NCBI RefSeq assembly: GCF_002865645.1 | Contig: NW_020194659.1 | Coordinates: forward strand, 438,688 to 502,687 | Origin: Hyaloscypha bicolor E | Taxonomy: Eukaryota > Ascomycota > Leotiomycetes > Helotiales > Hyaloscyphaceae | Direction of reading: 5' to 3' | DNA length: 64,000 bases | In this document: positions 1 to 10,465 of the stretch, piece by piece | Position numbering within the stretch: the first letter of the stretch is position 1 | How the letters are laid out: every line of letters begins with the position of its first letter | Position numbers and translations under genes: made by a program | The notes under the pieces: generated by a model | The model's input: only the letters and a program-made list of their open reading frames with translations | Databases searched by the model: none | What the model was told of the DNA's origin: nothing

Positions 1-441
1 TGGTGTAATACAATGTTGGTTGGTGGTCACTATAATAAATGGGGATTATGAGGCAACGAGGCGTGGACAAGACAGTGTAAAACACTTGATCAACCTCAAA
101 GTCATACAACCTCACCCCAACCTTCAAACCCGCGTCCTCGAGCTCTCTTTATATTTATTATTTTGAAGATGGCAACGCAAGTAACTTCAACTATCCCCCT
201 GTCCTGACTACAACTAGCCTCACTCTGCCAACCACTATCTTTACACCCCTAATTCTATGCCTATCTCAGCTCACAGCGACCATCGCGATATTAAATAATC
301 AACCTACGCCCGATAACTACGACACGTATTTCTCGGCGGTATCCGCGGATCCGCCTTCGCCGTAAGCTCTTGCTACCCTCCATCCTGGGTTTCTGCACCT
401 AAAGTCTTCTCCCTATATCCTATAATACGTCGGGAATTCAT
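1..441. other. Window edge, no complete gene
   Basis: A frame open from about 147 to 362 (+) reads a Thr/Ser/Pro-rich stretch and ends just before a GTAAGC donor-like site at 362. It could be an upstream exon of the membrane-anchored fragment that follows. The phase does not join the downstream frame through the only good acceptor (AAACAG before 480), so I do not join them. Confidence 0.25.
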
Positions 442-714
442 GTGAATGCTTTTGGCTCATTTCGTTGGCCGCAAACAGATTTCGTTTCGACACCAGCGAG
501 CAGCAAGAATCCTTCCATATCTGGATCCACCAGTACTTCCATTTCCACCTCTTCAACACCGGCATCCACCCCACCGACGCCAAATCAAGTGACGGCGACT
601 CCACCGCCGAAGGAGGGATCTCTTGCCACAGGAGGAAAAGTGGCAATCGTAGTTGCTGTCGCGGCTGCGAGTATGATCTTAGCTGCCCTCGCATCTTACG
701 TCTTCCGCCGGTGA
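442..714 (+). CDS. C-terminal fragment of a Ser/Thr-rich single-pass membrane protein
   Basis: The 90-codon frame has a Ser/Thr/Pro-rich stalk (residues about 15-58), then a Lys-flanked hydrophobic segment (about 68-86, Ala/Val/Ile-rich) and ends in Arg-Arg. This architecture, an O-glycosylated stalk plus one transmembrane helix, is common at the C-terminus of fungal WSC-like or cell-wall-anchored proteins. No extracellular domain is visible, and the upstream exon at 147-362 does not splice in phase. It is therefore either the last exon of a gene mostly outside the window or a decayed remnant. The ATG at 442 is probably internal or not the true start. The function cannot be named. Confidence 0.35.
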   Translation: MNAFGSFRWPQTDFVSTPASSKNPSISGSTSTSISTSSTPASTPPTPNQVTATPPPKEGSLATGGKVAIVVAVAAASMILAALASYVFRR

Positions 715-939
715 CGTAAAGCAAGATAAAGGGCAAGACTTAAATGGAAGGCACGACTTCGAGATTTCCATAGCCAGAACTGAAGGATTCCCCTACGACA
801 TTGAGGCAATGGCATACAGTAGATGGATATGACCCCGAGAACGGAATTGCAAGGTAATGACCGTTTTGTGCATGGGGTCAAAGGGCGAATAGCTCGGAAA
901 TGCATTGCTAGGCAGTGTCCCGGAACATAGCATAATCGT

Positions 940-2723
940 TTACTCTGTTGACCCACCTAGGGCATGAATAATCTTCCTCCTCCTGTTCGTCCTCCGTCCC
1001 CCGTCCCCCGTCCCCTTATTTGTATACCCGCCCAACCAAACCTCCTCAGCATCCTCTCCCTCAAAGTGGCCCTCCATTATTTGCATACTCTTGGCCACTT
1101 TCGGGTCACTTCCTTGGTAGATGCGATCCATCCGTGAGGTCCATATTTCCTTGGATGGAATTCCAACAAGATAAGTCGAAGGAGGAAGACGGCGGTAGAA
1201 CACCACTTTCTCCGGAATAGATCCAAGACCTCCGTCGATATTAGATATCCAGGCATGGATATCGCAAGTGTGTAACTTCTCCAGGCTGTAGAAAATAGCG
1301 AAGGATAATTCGAAAATCGGATCGAATTCATCGTCCTCGTCAACGAATAGACCAGGACCGTTAATCTCGAGGTAAAGCTCTTGTAGCGATTGTGGTAGCA
1401 CTGTGATGAAGCCTAATATTTCCTGTTTTTGGCACAGTCAGAAAATGGGCATAGAAGAGAGATACATATACTTACAGGCTGGTAAGAAGGAAAATCGAGT
1501 TTCCCATGATTAGCATAAGGACCTGTCGACATATCCGCATCTCCAAGCCTCAAGAAATTGAGGCTCTTCCACGAAGCAAACAATTTCCCAATATCGGGAG
1601 AATAGTGTTCCTTGATATTTGTGATGGAGAGTCTCTCGATCTCACGAGTGGGACTAGCAAGTGGAGATGTAAGTTCCATTAGAAACTCGAGCCCGGTTAT
1701 CCCCTGTTCTCCTTCGCTAGTACAATTCGTTTCCACCAAACTCAGTTCTGTCAAGTATGGCAGCGCTGCGCAGACTTCAAGAACGAATGTTGCTGTCTCT
1801 CGAATCATTGTACCATCCTTCATGGGGAGGAAAACTTATTCCAGGGTCGCACTATACTGAGCAACAAGATTGAGAATTACGAAGTAAAGCCTCAAGCTCA
1901 CCTTGCTCATCGTCGTAGGCGTCCTTATATGTGAGGCCAAGATGTCGAAGTTTTGCGAGCGCTGGGGATTTAGGAGTTTCAATGTTCTCGTACTGCACCG
2001 TGCTACTTGCTGTGCGTTCTGAGATGGACCAAGCTGCGTGCCCCAATGATATGTCGAGTGATTCGAGGTCTGGACAAGTGCTTTGCACGACCTTGATGAG
2101 GAACTCAGCGGTTTGAGTGTGGCTCCTCTGATCGCCGTGTAGGTTGGGTGAGGCCCAATGTAGCCTCTTCAATGCCGTGAGAGCGGAACTCCAGATGTGT
2201 TCTTCTGGATTAATTCCTGTGATGGAGAGTTCTGTGAGCCAGGAATAGGACGGAAGGTTGGTGACAACTTCTATAGCGAGTGGGTTCTCTATGAACGAAG
2301 CTTTGATGAGGCATTTCATGTTTTGGGCGGCTTTGATGAGCATATCGGGCTTTGCTGGTCCTCTCTCCCTCGTTGCATCTAGCACGTACCCAATACCCCA
2401 TGGGTGGAAATTTTTGAATGTGCGGACATGAGCGCCAATATCCGCTTTGCTACCCATAATTAGCTAGATAATCTTATTTTTGGGGCTGATAGATACAAAG
2501 CAATAGATGTCAACAGCTGAGCCTGCCTCCGTTCTGTTTTCTCATTTGCATCTTCATCCCCGCGCTCATCGAATGTAAGATCGATGTCCTTCCACAGTGC
2601 TGCGCGGGCAACTTCGCCAAAATCGCGACACACCAGACTGTAATTTCGAAGGTTTTCCAGACCGGGCGCTTGACACGATATGGTATGCTGAAAGATCTCT
2701 CTTGGGAGTGTATTGAAAGCCAT
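940..2723 (-). CDS. F-box protein with leucine-rich C-terminal region
   Basis: Four exons fit in phase: 2497-2723, 1881-2449, 1476-1834 and 940-1422, giving 545 aa. The 47-nt first intron (2450-2496) has GTATCT and a GCTAAT branch. The third (1423-1475) has GTAAGT and CTGAC. The second is chosen as 1835-1880 (46 nt, GTAATT); a 40-nt alternative is also in phase. The N-terminus (residues about 4-45: LPREIFQHT, then SLVCRDF and an ALWKDI segment) is a typical fungal F-box, which binds Skp1 in SCF ubiquitin ligases. The rest carries repeated Leu-x-x-Leu stretches (for example LTELSI, LESLDI, LRHLGL, LQELYL) like the irregular leucine-rich repeats of fungal F-box proteins, presumably the substrate-binding part. 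The substrate is unknown. No frame breaks were seen. Confidence 0.78.
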
Positions 2724-3497
2724 TGGGCTGTGGGAACGAAGACGTATGAGTTGGATGAACTAGAAGACGTCTGGAATTTTCAATGCCCCCCCGCCCCCTT
2801 TTTTTGCAGATGTGCTATATTGGGGTTAGGGGAATTTCCCTATCGTCGTCGCTATGACCCCTATCCCTGCTGCACTAAATCCTGTTTTCAGGCATCTGAC
2901 CCCTGATTCATGGGCTAGATGGTAGGCGAGCCTTCACTCATCATCGTTCCTCCTTGCCTAGAGAAACCGTCAACAAAGATGGCAGGTACCAATCGCAAAG
3001 TAAGTGAGTGCACAGGAAATCCGTCCTGGACTTGTATTATAGCCTTGTAATACTAAAGTAGAATCGCCGAAGGCTCAGGTAATTGTGAGCATCACGTGAT
3101 GGTCTGACCCTGCTTGTCCTGTTGCAATGTTTTGGAGGTTGACGACTTGATTTCTCAGCTCACGCGGGGTAAGCACTCTATATATACATCCAGTATATAA
3201 ACTACCGTGTACCAGCGTACACCTAGTTCCAACATGTCCGTATCCCTCAAATGAGTAGCAGGACGGCAAGTTGTATGTTTCTTCTCTCTCTTGTCGTATT
3301 CTCGAGATTGCATCACAGTCATATTTGAAATAAGAATGGCTTCTTTTACTCAAAACTCACATCAAACCGTGTTTCTAGCTTAGTTCGGACGGCCACTTCG
3401 TCTTGAATCTGTTGTGCTTTCAGGACTTCTCTGAAATATTATCTGCCGTATTGGTATCTGATCCAGCGCTTTCGGCATCTACCGTATAAATAACATG
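2724..3497. other. Intergenic, no gene seen
   Basis: This holds the upstream region of the F-box gene and the downstream side of the permease relic. Only short frames without family features occur on either strand. Confidence 0.5.
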
Positions 3498-4389
3498 CTA
3501 GACATTGACGCTCCTGCCTTTACACCATTTGTGTGCATCGACTGTGCAATAAACGACAGCGAAAAGCATCGTTCCGCCATAAATTAGACAGGCTAGAAAT
3601 GTCAGCAATAACTTAATCACTCAAGAGGATCACGTACTGTAATTCATAGTCAGATTATTGAGATTTGCCCCTTTTACTGCTATGACTATTTTTCGTCTGC
3701 TGGACTATTGTCAGTAGGCTCGGAGGATAATCGAATGACCTACAGCACATAGCAGGAGTAATAAAGAGCAGCCAAGCAACAGCCGTAGCAGTGGGGGTGG
3801 ATGAAAAGAGAGACTATAAAGAAGGGTTGTGCTATAGAGAAAGGACTACTGTCAAAGGATTGGTTGTGGAACTGGGAAGACTTTGGTGGAGGGGGAATCA
3901 GGGCTTGGGTTGATAGAATACAGTGTCATATTCAGGAGATAATTAAGTGAAAAGGAGATAATGAATATATAGAAGGAAAGGGTAGTACAAAGTGGACAGC
4001 AAAGTGGGAGAATATGACAGATTTTGATGTGAATAATAATGTAGTCGAGGACTAAGTATGGAGGAAGACATCGAGTTTGTATAGGATCACTACTCAAAAT
4101 GGATGCCAAGGAACATGGGGGGCCCTACAAGGCGTATGGGGGCCTGTCTAAAAGGGACTTTTGAGGTAAACCTTCGTATGAAGTATTGAGAAGCAAAGGA
4201 AGCGGCCGCATCTTCTGTCCAATCATGTAGAATTCTTCCACGGGTGCGATTTGTGTACGCAATTACGAGGATAATAGCGAACCCGAGATACAGTCCCAGT
4301 TGCCCAGTCAAAATGATCGCTCGAGGGCCAGCAATATGAGCATTTGAGCACTCCTCGCTTATTTGAAAGGGAGTGTCGTCTCCGCCCAT
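3498..4389 (-). pseudogene. Decayed amino-acid/choline-type (APC superfamily) permease
   Basis: The frame from 4389 reads a conserved APC-permease block: SEECSNAHIAGPRAI followed by a hydrophobic helix ending in VIAYT, matching the loop-plus-helix found midway in fungal amino-acid and choline permeases. After VIAYT the similarity stops. Near the other end, three coding pieces splice in phase (up to 3740, 3638-3699, 3498-3592; introns 3700-3739 and 3593-3637 with CTGAC branch sites). They give a Leu-rich segment, a NNLTMNYTCLIYGG-type loop and a last helix ending KGRSVNV, typical of the C-terminus of the same family. The N-terminal half is missing and the middle is not readable. It is a relic, not a working transporter. 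Confidence 0.6.
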
Positions 4390-5021
4390 GGTCTCTTTTT
4401 GGAGCAATTAGAGATGTAATGTGATCACACTTCACAACTCAATTGTTCAGAGGGTAGGCAGCATAAGAACGCTAATAACACGACGCAAGGCTTACAGAAC
4501 AAGGAGGATCATGGCAATCTCTCACCTATCTTATAATACAGATTTCTTACAGTCGGTCTGATATAAGTAGTTTTTATATAAGTTTTCTAGTTATTCTTGA
4601 GTCGGATCAACTATATCACATAGGCTGGCCAAGTGTTTTGGCTCGGCCTGGTATAAATAATGGTATCCTATATATCTATTGAATGCGGTAGCATATTCAC
4701 CCCACGTATCACCGGTTAGTTGTGTCTAGCCGCGGTCCATCCCGCACAACTTGGCGAACCTGTACCTTACTTAGCTGCACTAAATCCGAAAATACTCCAC
4801 CAATTATTACAGAACAAGGAAACTCTAGTCGCATTAGGAAAATAGTGTGCACTTGAACCTGGACTATAAATGAAACAGTCAAGTAACTCTTCTTCAAGAT
4901 ATTCGATAAAGTCACAACTCATCTTTCTTTTGACCCTTTTTTTGCCCCATATCTCAATATCCTGACGTAAGTATTGAATCCGTCTTCAGCTAACTTGACT
5001 CCCCTCTCCCCCAACACTTCC
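4390..5021. other. Intergenic, AT-leaning, no gene seen
   Basis: No frame with recognisable features. The N-terminal half expected for the permease relic is not found here. Confidence 0.5.
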
Positions 5022-7689
5022 CTACTTCAGTCCTCCACTCCTCTTCACAGCCAAAAACGTCAAGCTCCAAAGCTGCACAATATCACTCTCCGTTGGACTA
5101 CTCCCCGGCGGCGGCGGCAACACCCCTAGATCAATGTAATTGAACTTCCCGCCTCCATAAGTCCAGCTCCAAACCTCGGTATTCAGGTGCGCAGAATTAG
5201 CTTCGATATTATCCCAAAGCATATTATATGCTGTCTTCACATTTCCATAAACAGCAGAGTCGGTGCAGAATGTTGGAGCGGGGGAGGAGCTGCAACGCGA
5301 GAGTTGCAGCTCCAGACCGCGGGCCATCATTGCTAGGGGCCAAGACCTAGATGTCGTTAGTGTGGATGACTGAGGGGAACGGGGGAGGCACACCAGACTA
5401 CGGTGCCATGATATGCAGACGTTGTCCAATTGGCAGCGTAAATGGGATCGGCTCCATAAGCCGGATTCGCAACCAACATCCCGACATCTGTCATCAATCC
5501 CGCTGGGAATGTGAGTCGAATACTGTTTGCTGTAGCGTTCAAGAATGATGTTAACTGCGAGTCATTCGTACTGTTGAGCAGGAAAAGTCGGAAGCAGGTA
5601 TCGGTGTTCATGACTTCGACTTTTGATAGATTGTTATTTCCGTCCAGAGCGAGCGAATAGAAAGTGACGTTTGAATCCAATGTGTCGGCTTGAGACTGGA
5701 GACCTGAATATCCGGAGCTGGTGGTGTAGGTTTGAAGGAGGGTTTTCGCGTCTGAAAGAGAGACGGAAACTTCGAAGAGTGAGAGCGTGGAGTCTTCCCA
5801 GACTTGGGCATATTCGTCCACCAGGGTTGAGTTGAAGTCGAGAATGCCGTTCGAGGACAGTGTAGCAATTGAGCGGAGTGCTGCTGGGACGAGAGCGGTG
5901 TTCACGTCAAATGGGATACGACCTCCGCCGATGCCGTAGGTGCTGTCTCGCCATTCTCCGACAATTTGATTGTCCTTCAGATGCATCAAGTTGTCGATTG
6001 TCTGATTGCCAGGTGCTACAAACGGGGCAGCTAGGGTGATGAGTTTGTTCGCATTGATTTGTGCCAGTTGCTTGTAGGTCAAGTTGGAATTGGCCGGGAA
6101 AACGCTCGCCATTGTTCTAGACTTGGTAAGCAATGTTTGATATTCCGATCGAGAAAGATATACCCCAAGAAATCAGACGCCCGCGTGGATCCATTTGCAT
6201 TCTGAACGAGGTACCGTTCCATGATCACAGGAAGGTAATAATCAGAATCGATCTGCTTGTGTTAAACCCGGCCATATCTAGTTTGATGGCTCTCTTACCA
6301 TCTTGTAGTCACATAGCAGAGCTGTATCAGTGATGTTATTTTGCAAATTTGTCCAAGTTGCGTAGTCGCTGTCACGTATTAGTGAAAATACACAGCACTG
6401 ACTGATGTGACACTCACCCAATGGTCTCCTCGTGGCAAACGGATCCATCCGTTCTGTTGATTCGCTCCAGGACTCCGGCAATAACAGCCTCAATTGCACC
6501 TCCTTTCCCTTCACTCAGGACCGGCTCCAATAGTAAAGCAGCAATCATTGAGTCTCGACCAAAGTAAGTCAAGAATCTCCAGGCACCAGCTGTGAGCTTT
6601 GTGGTGTATGACAAAAACGAGAGCGCAGTCGTTTGCATCGGTGATTGAGTGATCAGATCAGCGGAAGCTGTACTCAGCACTTCTTCCGAGGTCAACTGCG
6701 TCAATTGCGGATAGTTGAATGATGCGTTAAAAGTGTAATTGCCAGCTGGGAACGTGACCGAAGTGTTGTCGAGCTTGACAGAACCCCTCGTTTGATTGAT
6801 GCTCGTGAGGGACAGGGTCGTCGTCGTGATGTTATCGAACCAAAGTCGACTGATCTCAACACCGCCCGGAATGACTGAGTATTTCAATCCATCCTGAACA
6901 TCGGTTCTGAGGAGACTGGGCCCTTCAGTGAAATCTCGAATCGTCCGTATGCTGCCCAGAATCGCAACTGCCAAGACGGCTGTGCTGTTGAATTCGAGGT
7001 GGGCACTAACTCCTACAGTTGCGTTTCCACCTTTGCTGTCATCATAGTAAGATCCTAGAGGCGAGCCAATCGAGGAATTGGCCATCTGAATACCCAATGT
7101 TCCATTGATGCCACTTTCAGGCTGGAAGTAAGTAACGATTCCGCTGTTGCCCGCAGGCCAAGCGACAACAACTCTTGGTGAAATGATGCTCAAGTTGCTA
7201 TCTGGTCGAGGAGAAGTCACTACAACTTGTGATGCAGCGTGACAGTCTGAGTAGAAGTAGTTCTCATATGGTGGAGAGCTCAGATGCTGCGTCGTCGCTT
7301 CGGCTGTGCAAGTAGCTCCTGGCGGAGAGCTCGAAGTTGACGAGCTGGGGGCAGGAGGGTAGACTAAGTGCCCATTGTCACATCTGGATGCTTCAGAAAA
7401 TGCACTGCTAAATTTTGATGGTACTCACGAGTACATGCTAGGGAGGTAACAGTCGGGACCGCATCTCAAGGTAGGTCCCTCGCTCAAGACTGGACACAGA
7501 AAATCCGTGTCATAGCAAGTATACTTGGAATCGTGAGTATAAATTCAGACAATTTCGAGAATGGCGTACCTTTGATGGATAGTAATAGGCCTTACCGCAA
7601 GGCTTCAAAGCCTTGTCCGCGGGGGTATTTGCCAAAACGGCACCGCACGGAAGAAGTGCAAGCACAAGCTGTCCGATTCTTCTTGCCAT
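5022..7689 (-). CDS. Secreted six-hairpin glycosidase-like (debranching-enzyme-like) protein with N-terminal carbohydrate-binding module
   Basis: Seven exons fit in phase (7570-7689, 7429-7523, 6418-7383, 6299-6368, 6164-6252, 5394-6116, 5022-5346), giving 795 aa. All six introns are 45-49 nt GT-AG. Residues 1-21 form a signal peptide. Residues about 32-73 are Cys-rich, with the pattern C..YYPSKYTC, FLCPVL, CGPDCYLP..YSC, which matches the fungal PF10645/CBM52-type glucan-binding module. A Pro/Ser-rich linker follows. The large remainder holds GRDSMIAALLLEPVL, a GSVCHEETIGDYATW segment and repeated helical blocks, as in glycogen-debranching-like (alpha/alpha)6 glycosidases. Many N-x-S/T sites fit secretion. 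The substrate is not determinable from sequence; an alpha- or beta-glucan is my inference from the binding module. No damage is visible. Confidence 0.75.
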
Positions 7690-8351
7690 AGCGTGGAACT
7701 GTACGTATCTACCGAGCTCGGCAATTACTCGTGTCCCATATACATCCCCCAGGGGCCCATAGCCTTGATATAGCCTTCGGATGATGGCTACTGGCTGACA
7801 GGCCGCGATTTCTGAGTCCCACGTCATTGAAGCGGAAGAGCGGGCGATTCCTGATCTTCACCCGCCATTGCCAAGCCGAGCCATCACTCGACATCTCTGA
7901 CTTGCTCGCAGGTTCCAAGAGAAGAGTGCGCTCTCGGTGCCATTGTGGGGAATGCGGGGAAATCTGCGAGGGGAGACAAGTCCAAGAACCTGGAACCGTT
8001 GCGTGGGATGCTGCTTCCAGAAGGTGGAACCGAAGCCACTGCTGATCTTCGGTGCACGTGATTTGAGTTGCCGGTTTGGTTGGTAATGGGAGCGAATATT
8101 CCTGCTGCTGCTGCTGCTCAAGGGTGGGCTGATGTTTGAAGGATCCTTTTTTCGTGCTCCTTTGCACTCAACACCAGGTGCCCCAAGAACGTGGGTGGGG
8201 ATTCCCCATTCCTGGGTCGCAGCCATTTCAGGGCACTATTCCCAGTACTAGTAAGCGTCCCCCTCACACGGTCACCAATCAAAGAGATCCCAAGCCGCCG
8301 GAGGCCATTGGCAGGTGCAATTGCTTGCTGTTCTTTTCTCCTTTCCCACGC
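7690..8351. other. Intergenic with short CTG microsatellite
   Basis: This is the upstream region of the secreted glycosidase-like gene and downstream of PDX3. A (CTG)n run of about 17 bp lies at 8102-8118. Frames here are shadows without domain features. Confidence 0.5.
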
Positions 8352-9148
8352 CTACGGACTCAACCGCTCAATCTTCCACCCCCCGTCCTCCAGCCTCGTG
8401 TACTGGAACCGATCATGCAACCTACTCTCCCTTCCCTGCCAAAACTCCACCATCTCCGGCTTGATCCTCAGTCCTCCCCAGAACTCAGGAATAGGAATCT
8501 TCTCCTGCCCCTCAAACCTCTCCTCCACATCCTTAACCCATCCCTCCAGCTGCTCCCTGCCCTCAAGCACTTGACTCTGCTTACTTGCCCAAGCACCGAT
8601 CCTCGACCCCCTAATCCGCGTATCATAATACACCTGACTCTCCTCACTACCCATCCTCTCCACAAGGCCCTCAACCCTAACCTGTCTCTCCATCTCCCGC
8701 CACCAGAATGTCAGACTCGCCCACTTGTTGTTCTCAATATCCTTCGCCTTCTTACTCGTGCCGAAATTCGAGTATACGATGAAGCCCCTCGAGTCGAGCT
8801 CTTTTAGGTAGACCATGCGCGCGCTGACGCGGCCGGAGGGCAGGGAAGCCGTCGACAGACAGACGGTCTCCGGTTGGTGCACGCCGTTTTGTTGCGCGGC
8901 TGTGAACCAGGTGTGGAATTGGGTGAAGGGCGATTTGGGGTCGAGTTCGTCGAGGGAGAGGGCGCCTTTGGCGTATTGGTCTGCTTGTGAATTTGTCTTG
9001 TCATTCGCTGGTGCAACTGTGAGAATGTCAGTGTCTGCTGGTAACGTGAGAGGGGGTGTTTCTGGAGGAGGTTGGATGGTGGGGTTGATGGAGTTCAATG
9101 AAGCTTACAGATCAGCTTGCCAGCGTCTTGAACTGGATGGAGAGCCAT
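8352..9148 (-). CDS. PDX3: Pyridoxamine 5'-phosphate oxidase
   Basis: The enzyme oxidises pyridoxamine or pyridoxine 5'-phosphate to pyridoxal 5'-phosphate with FMN and oxygen, the last step of the vitamin B6 salvage route. Two exons (9109-9148 and 8352-9016) give 234 aa. The 92-nt intron (9017-9108) restores the family N-terminus KLIFAPANDK; starting at an ATG inside the intron would lose it. Visible family blocks include QYAKG, the substrate/FMN segment with SGRVSARMVYLKE, GFIVYSNFGTSKKAKDI, ASLTFWW, the RQVRVEG block, and the C-terminal RLHDRFQYTR that closes the FMN site. Length and motifs are complete, so it should be active in the cytosol. It is an ordinary housekeeping gene. Confidence 0.93.
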
Positions 9149-9562
9149 TTTGAGAAGGCTTGATTGGAATAGTAGATTTGGGGCGACTCTCATGTGGTCG
9201 AAGATGTGATGTTGCAACTGAGGTAGGAAAAGTCTCTCAATGGTCAGTTCACTTTTGGGCTGTTGACATACACTAATTTAGCGTGCGATCAGCCTTGTGT
9301 GGCGTCCAGCCTCGTCACTCATATCCACCGTGTTTCGGCCTACGTAAGAGGGATGGGAAGAATACTTGCTCTAAGGCCAGGATGAGCATAACAACGATTT
9401 GTGGTGTTCTGAACATGCTTTTGTGCTTCGATTGCTCGTTTCGTGTACCTCTAGGTAGCATCTTCCCCTATGCTGAATATCGCCGTGCTCCAAATGCCCC
9501 ACATGCAACAGGAAAAGACCGCCCAGCGCCATATGCCGCAATATAATTCATCAAAGTCTCGT
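9149..9562. other. Intergenic, no gene seen
   Basis: Upstream region of PDX3 and downstream region of the UCH gene. Nothing further was recognised. Confidence 0.5.
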
Positions 9563-10465
9563 CTAGTCAAAGTCAAGGTTCGGTGCCAATGTGATCAAAC
9601 TGAATCTCAACTCCCCACCGCCAGCTTCCTCCTCTCTCTTCAGGAACTTCCTAACTCCCAGCTCCAGCGCCTTCCCAGACAGGACATCATCATCTGGACC
9701 AAGAGGCCCACGATTCAATGGGCCCTTTCGTCTGCCGTCCATTTCCCACAGGTTATTCTTCTCATCCTTCACGAAGCAGACGTAGTGCAAGTCGATGTTA
9801 TCTTCTGCGTTCGGAGCAGTACTCTGTCCTTCGACAGCAGCGCTCTGATGTGCGCGCTCCAGTGCCTGTGAGTTGTAGAGGAGATCAGCACGTTCGATAG
9901 GTCCAAGGGGCGTAGCATCAGTGACCAGCTTTTCGAGGTCTGATCCTTGCTCTGCTTTGCTGTCAGCATTCGCCCCGTGAACTCTCCTAGCACATCCATA
10001 CCAATAAAACCCCTCGAATTTCCATTGCTAACAGCATGCAAGAGCCCAATCAGTCCGCAAGCATTTCTGATGGTCTGCTTATACCATAATACAGGCTCCT
10101 CAGCACCCTTGCCTTGATATTCTGGTTTCTTCTCATCTTCCTGCATTCGAAACATTTCGTAGGCACGGCTGACTGGGAAGACGAGGAGGAGGGCACTGGC
10201 AGGTCGGGGAACGAAGGCGAGGAGATCAGGGTCGTCGATGCTGAAGACGTCGTGGAAGGAGAGAGCTTTCGAGAGGCCAAGATTGTGGACGAGGGAGGAC
10301 ATTACTTCGGGGTTGTTCTCTGTGGAGACAGTCAGCGAGAGGTGACAGGAACCTGAATAGGCACATACCGAGAGGCACAAATGACTTGGCTGTTTTGGGG
10401 ACATCAGGATCGTCTATGGCGATAGGCGTTTCTTTCGAGGGCTGAGCCTCTGGCAGCGTTGTCAT
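9563..10465 (-). CDS. Ubiquitin carboxyl-terminal hydrolase, UCH-L3/Yuh1 family (copy 1)
   Basis: This is a cysteine protease that removes small adducts from the C-terminus of ubiquitin. Three exons (10369-10465, 10002-10319, 9563-9954) fit in phase and give 268 aa. Introns are 49 and 47 nt; the second must use the CAAAG acceptor 11 nt after its CTGAC branch to keep phase. The peptidase C12 signature is complete: oxyanion Gln114 and nucleophile Cys120 in KQTIRNACG, His195 in LHYVCFV, and Asp211 in LWEMDGR. The crossover loop between Cys and His is of normal length. A paralogue lies about 15 kb away at 25654-26464. This copy looks like the conserved housekeeping one. Confidence 0.92.

Noticed and set aside
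1835..1880. Alternative 40-nt intron (1821-1860) in the F-box gene
   Set aside because: It is in phase but shorter than the other introns here; the 46-nt choice has the usual length. The exact junction remains open.
8136..8807. 223-codon plus frame opposite PDX3
   Set aside because: It is the antisense shadow of the PDX3 coding exon, with Pro/Leu-rich low-complexity translation.
9017..9098. Upstream ATG at 9098 as the PDX3 start
   Set aside because: It lies inside the first intron; splicing from 9109 restores the conserved KLIFAP block instead.
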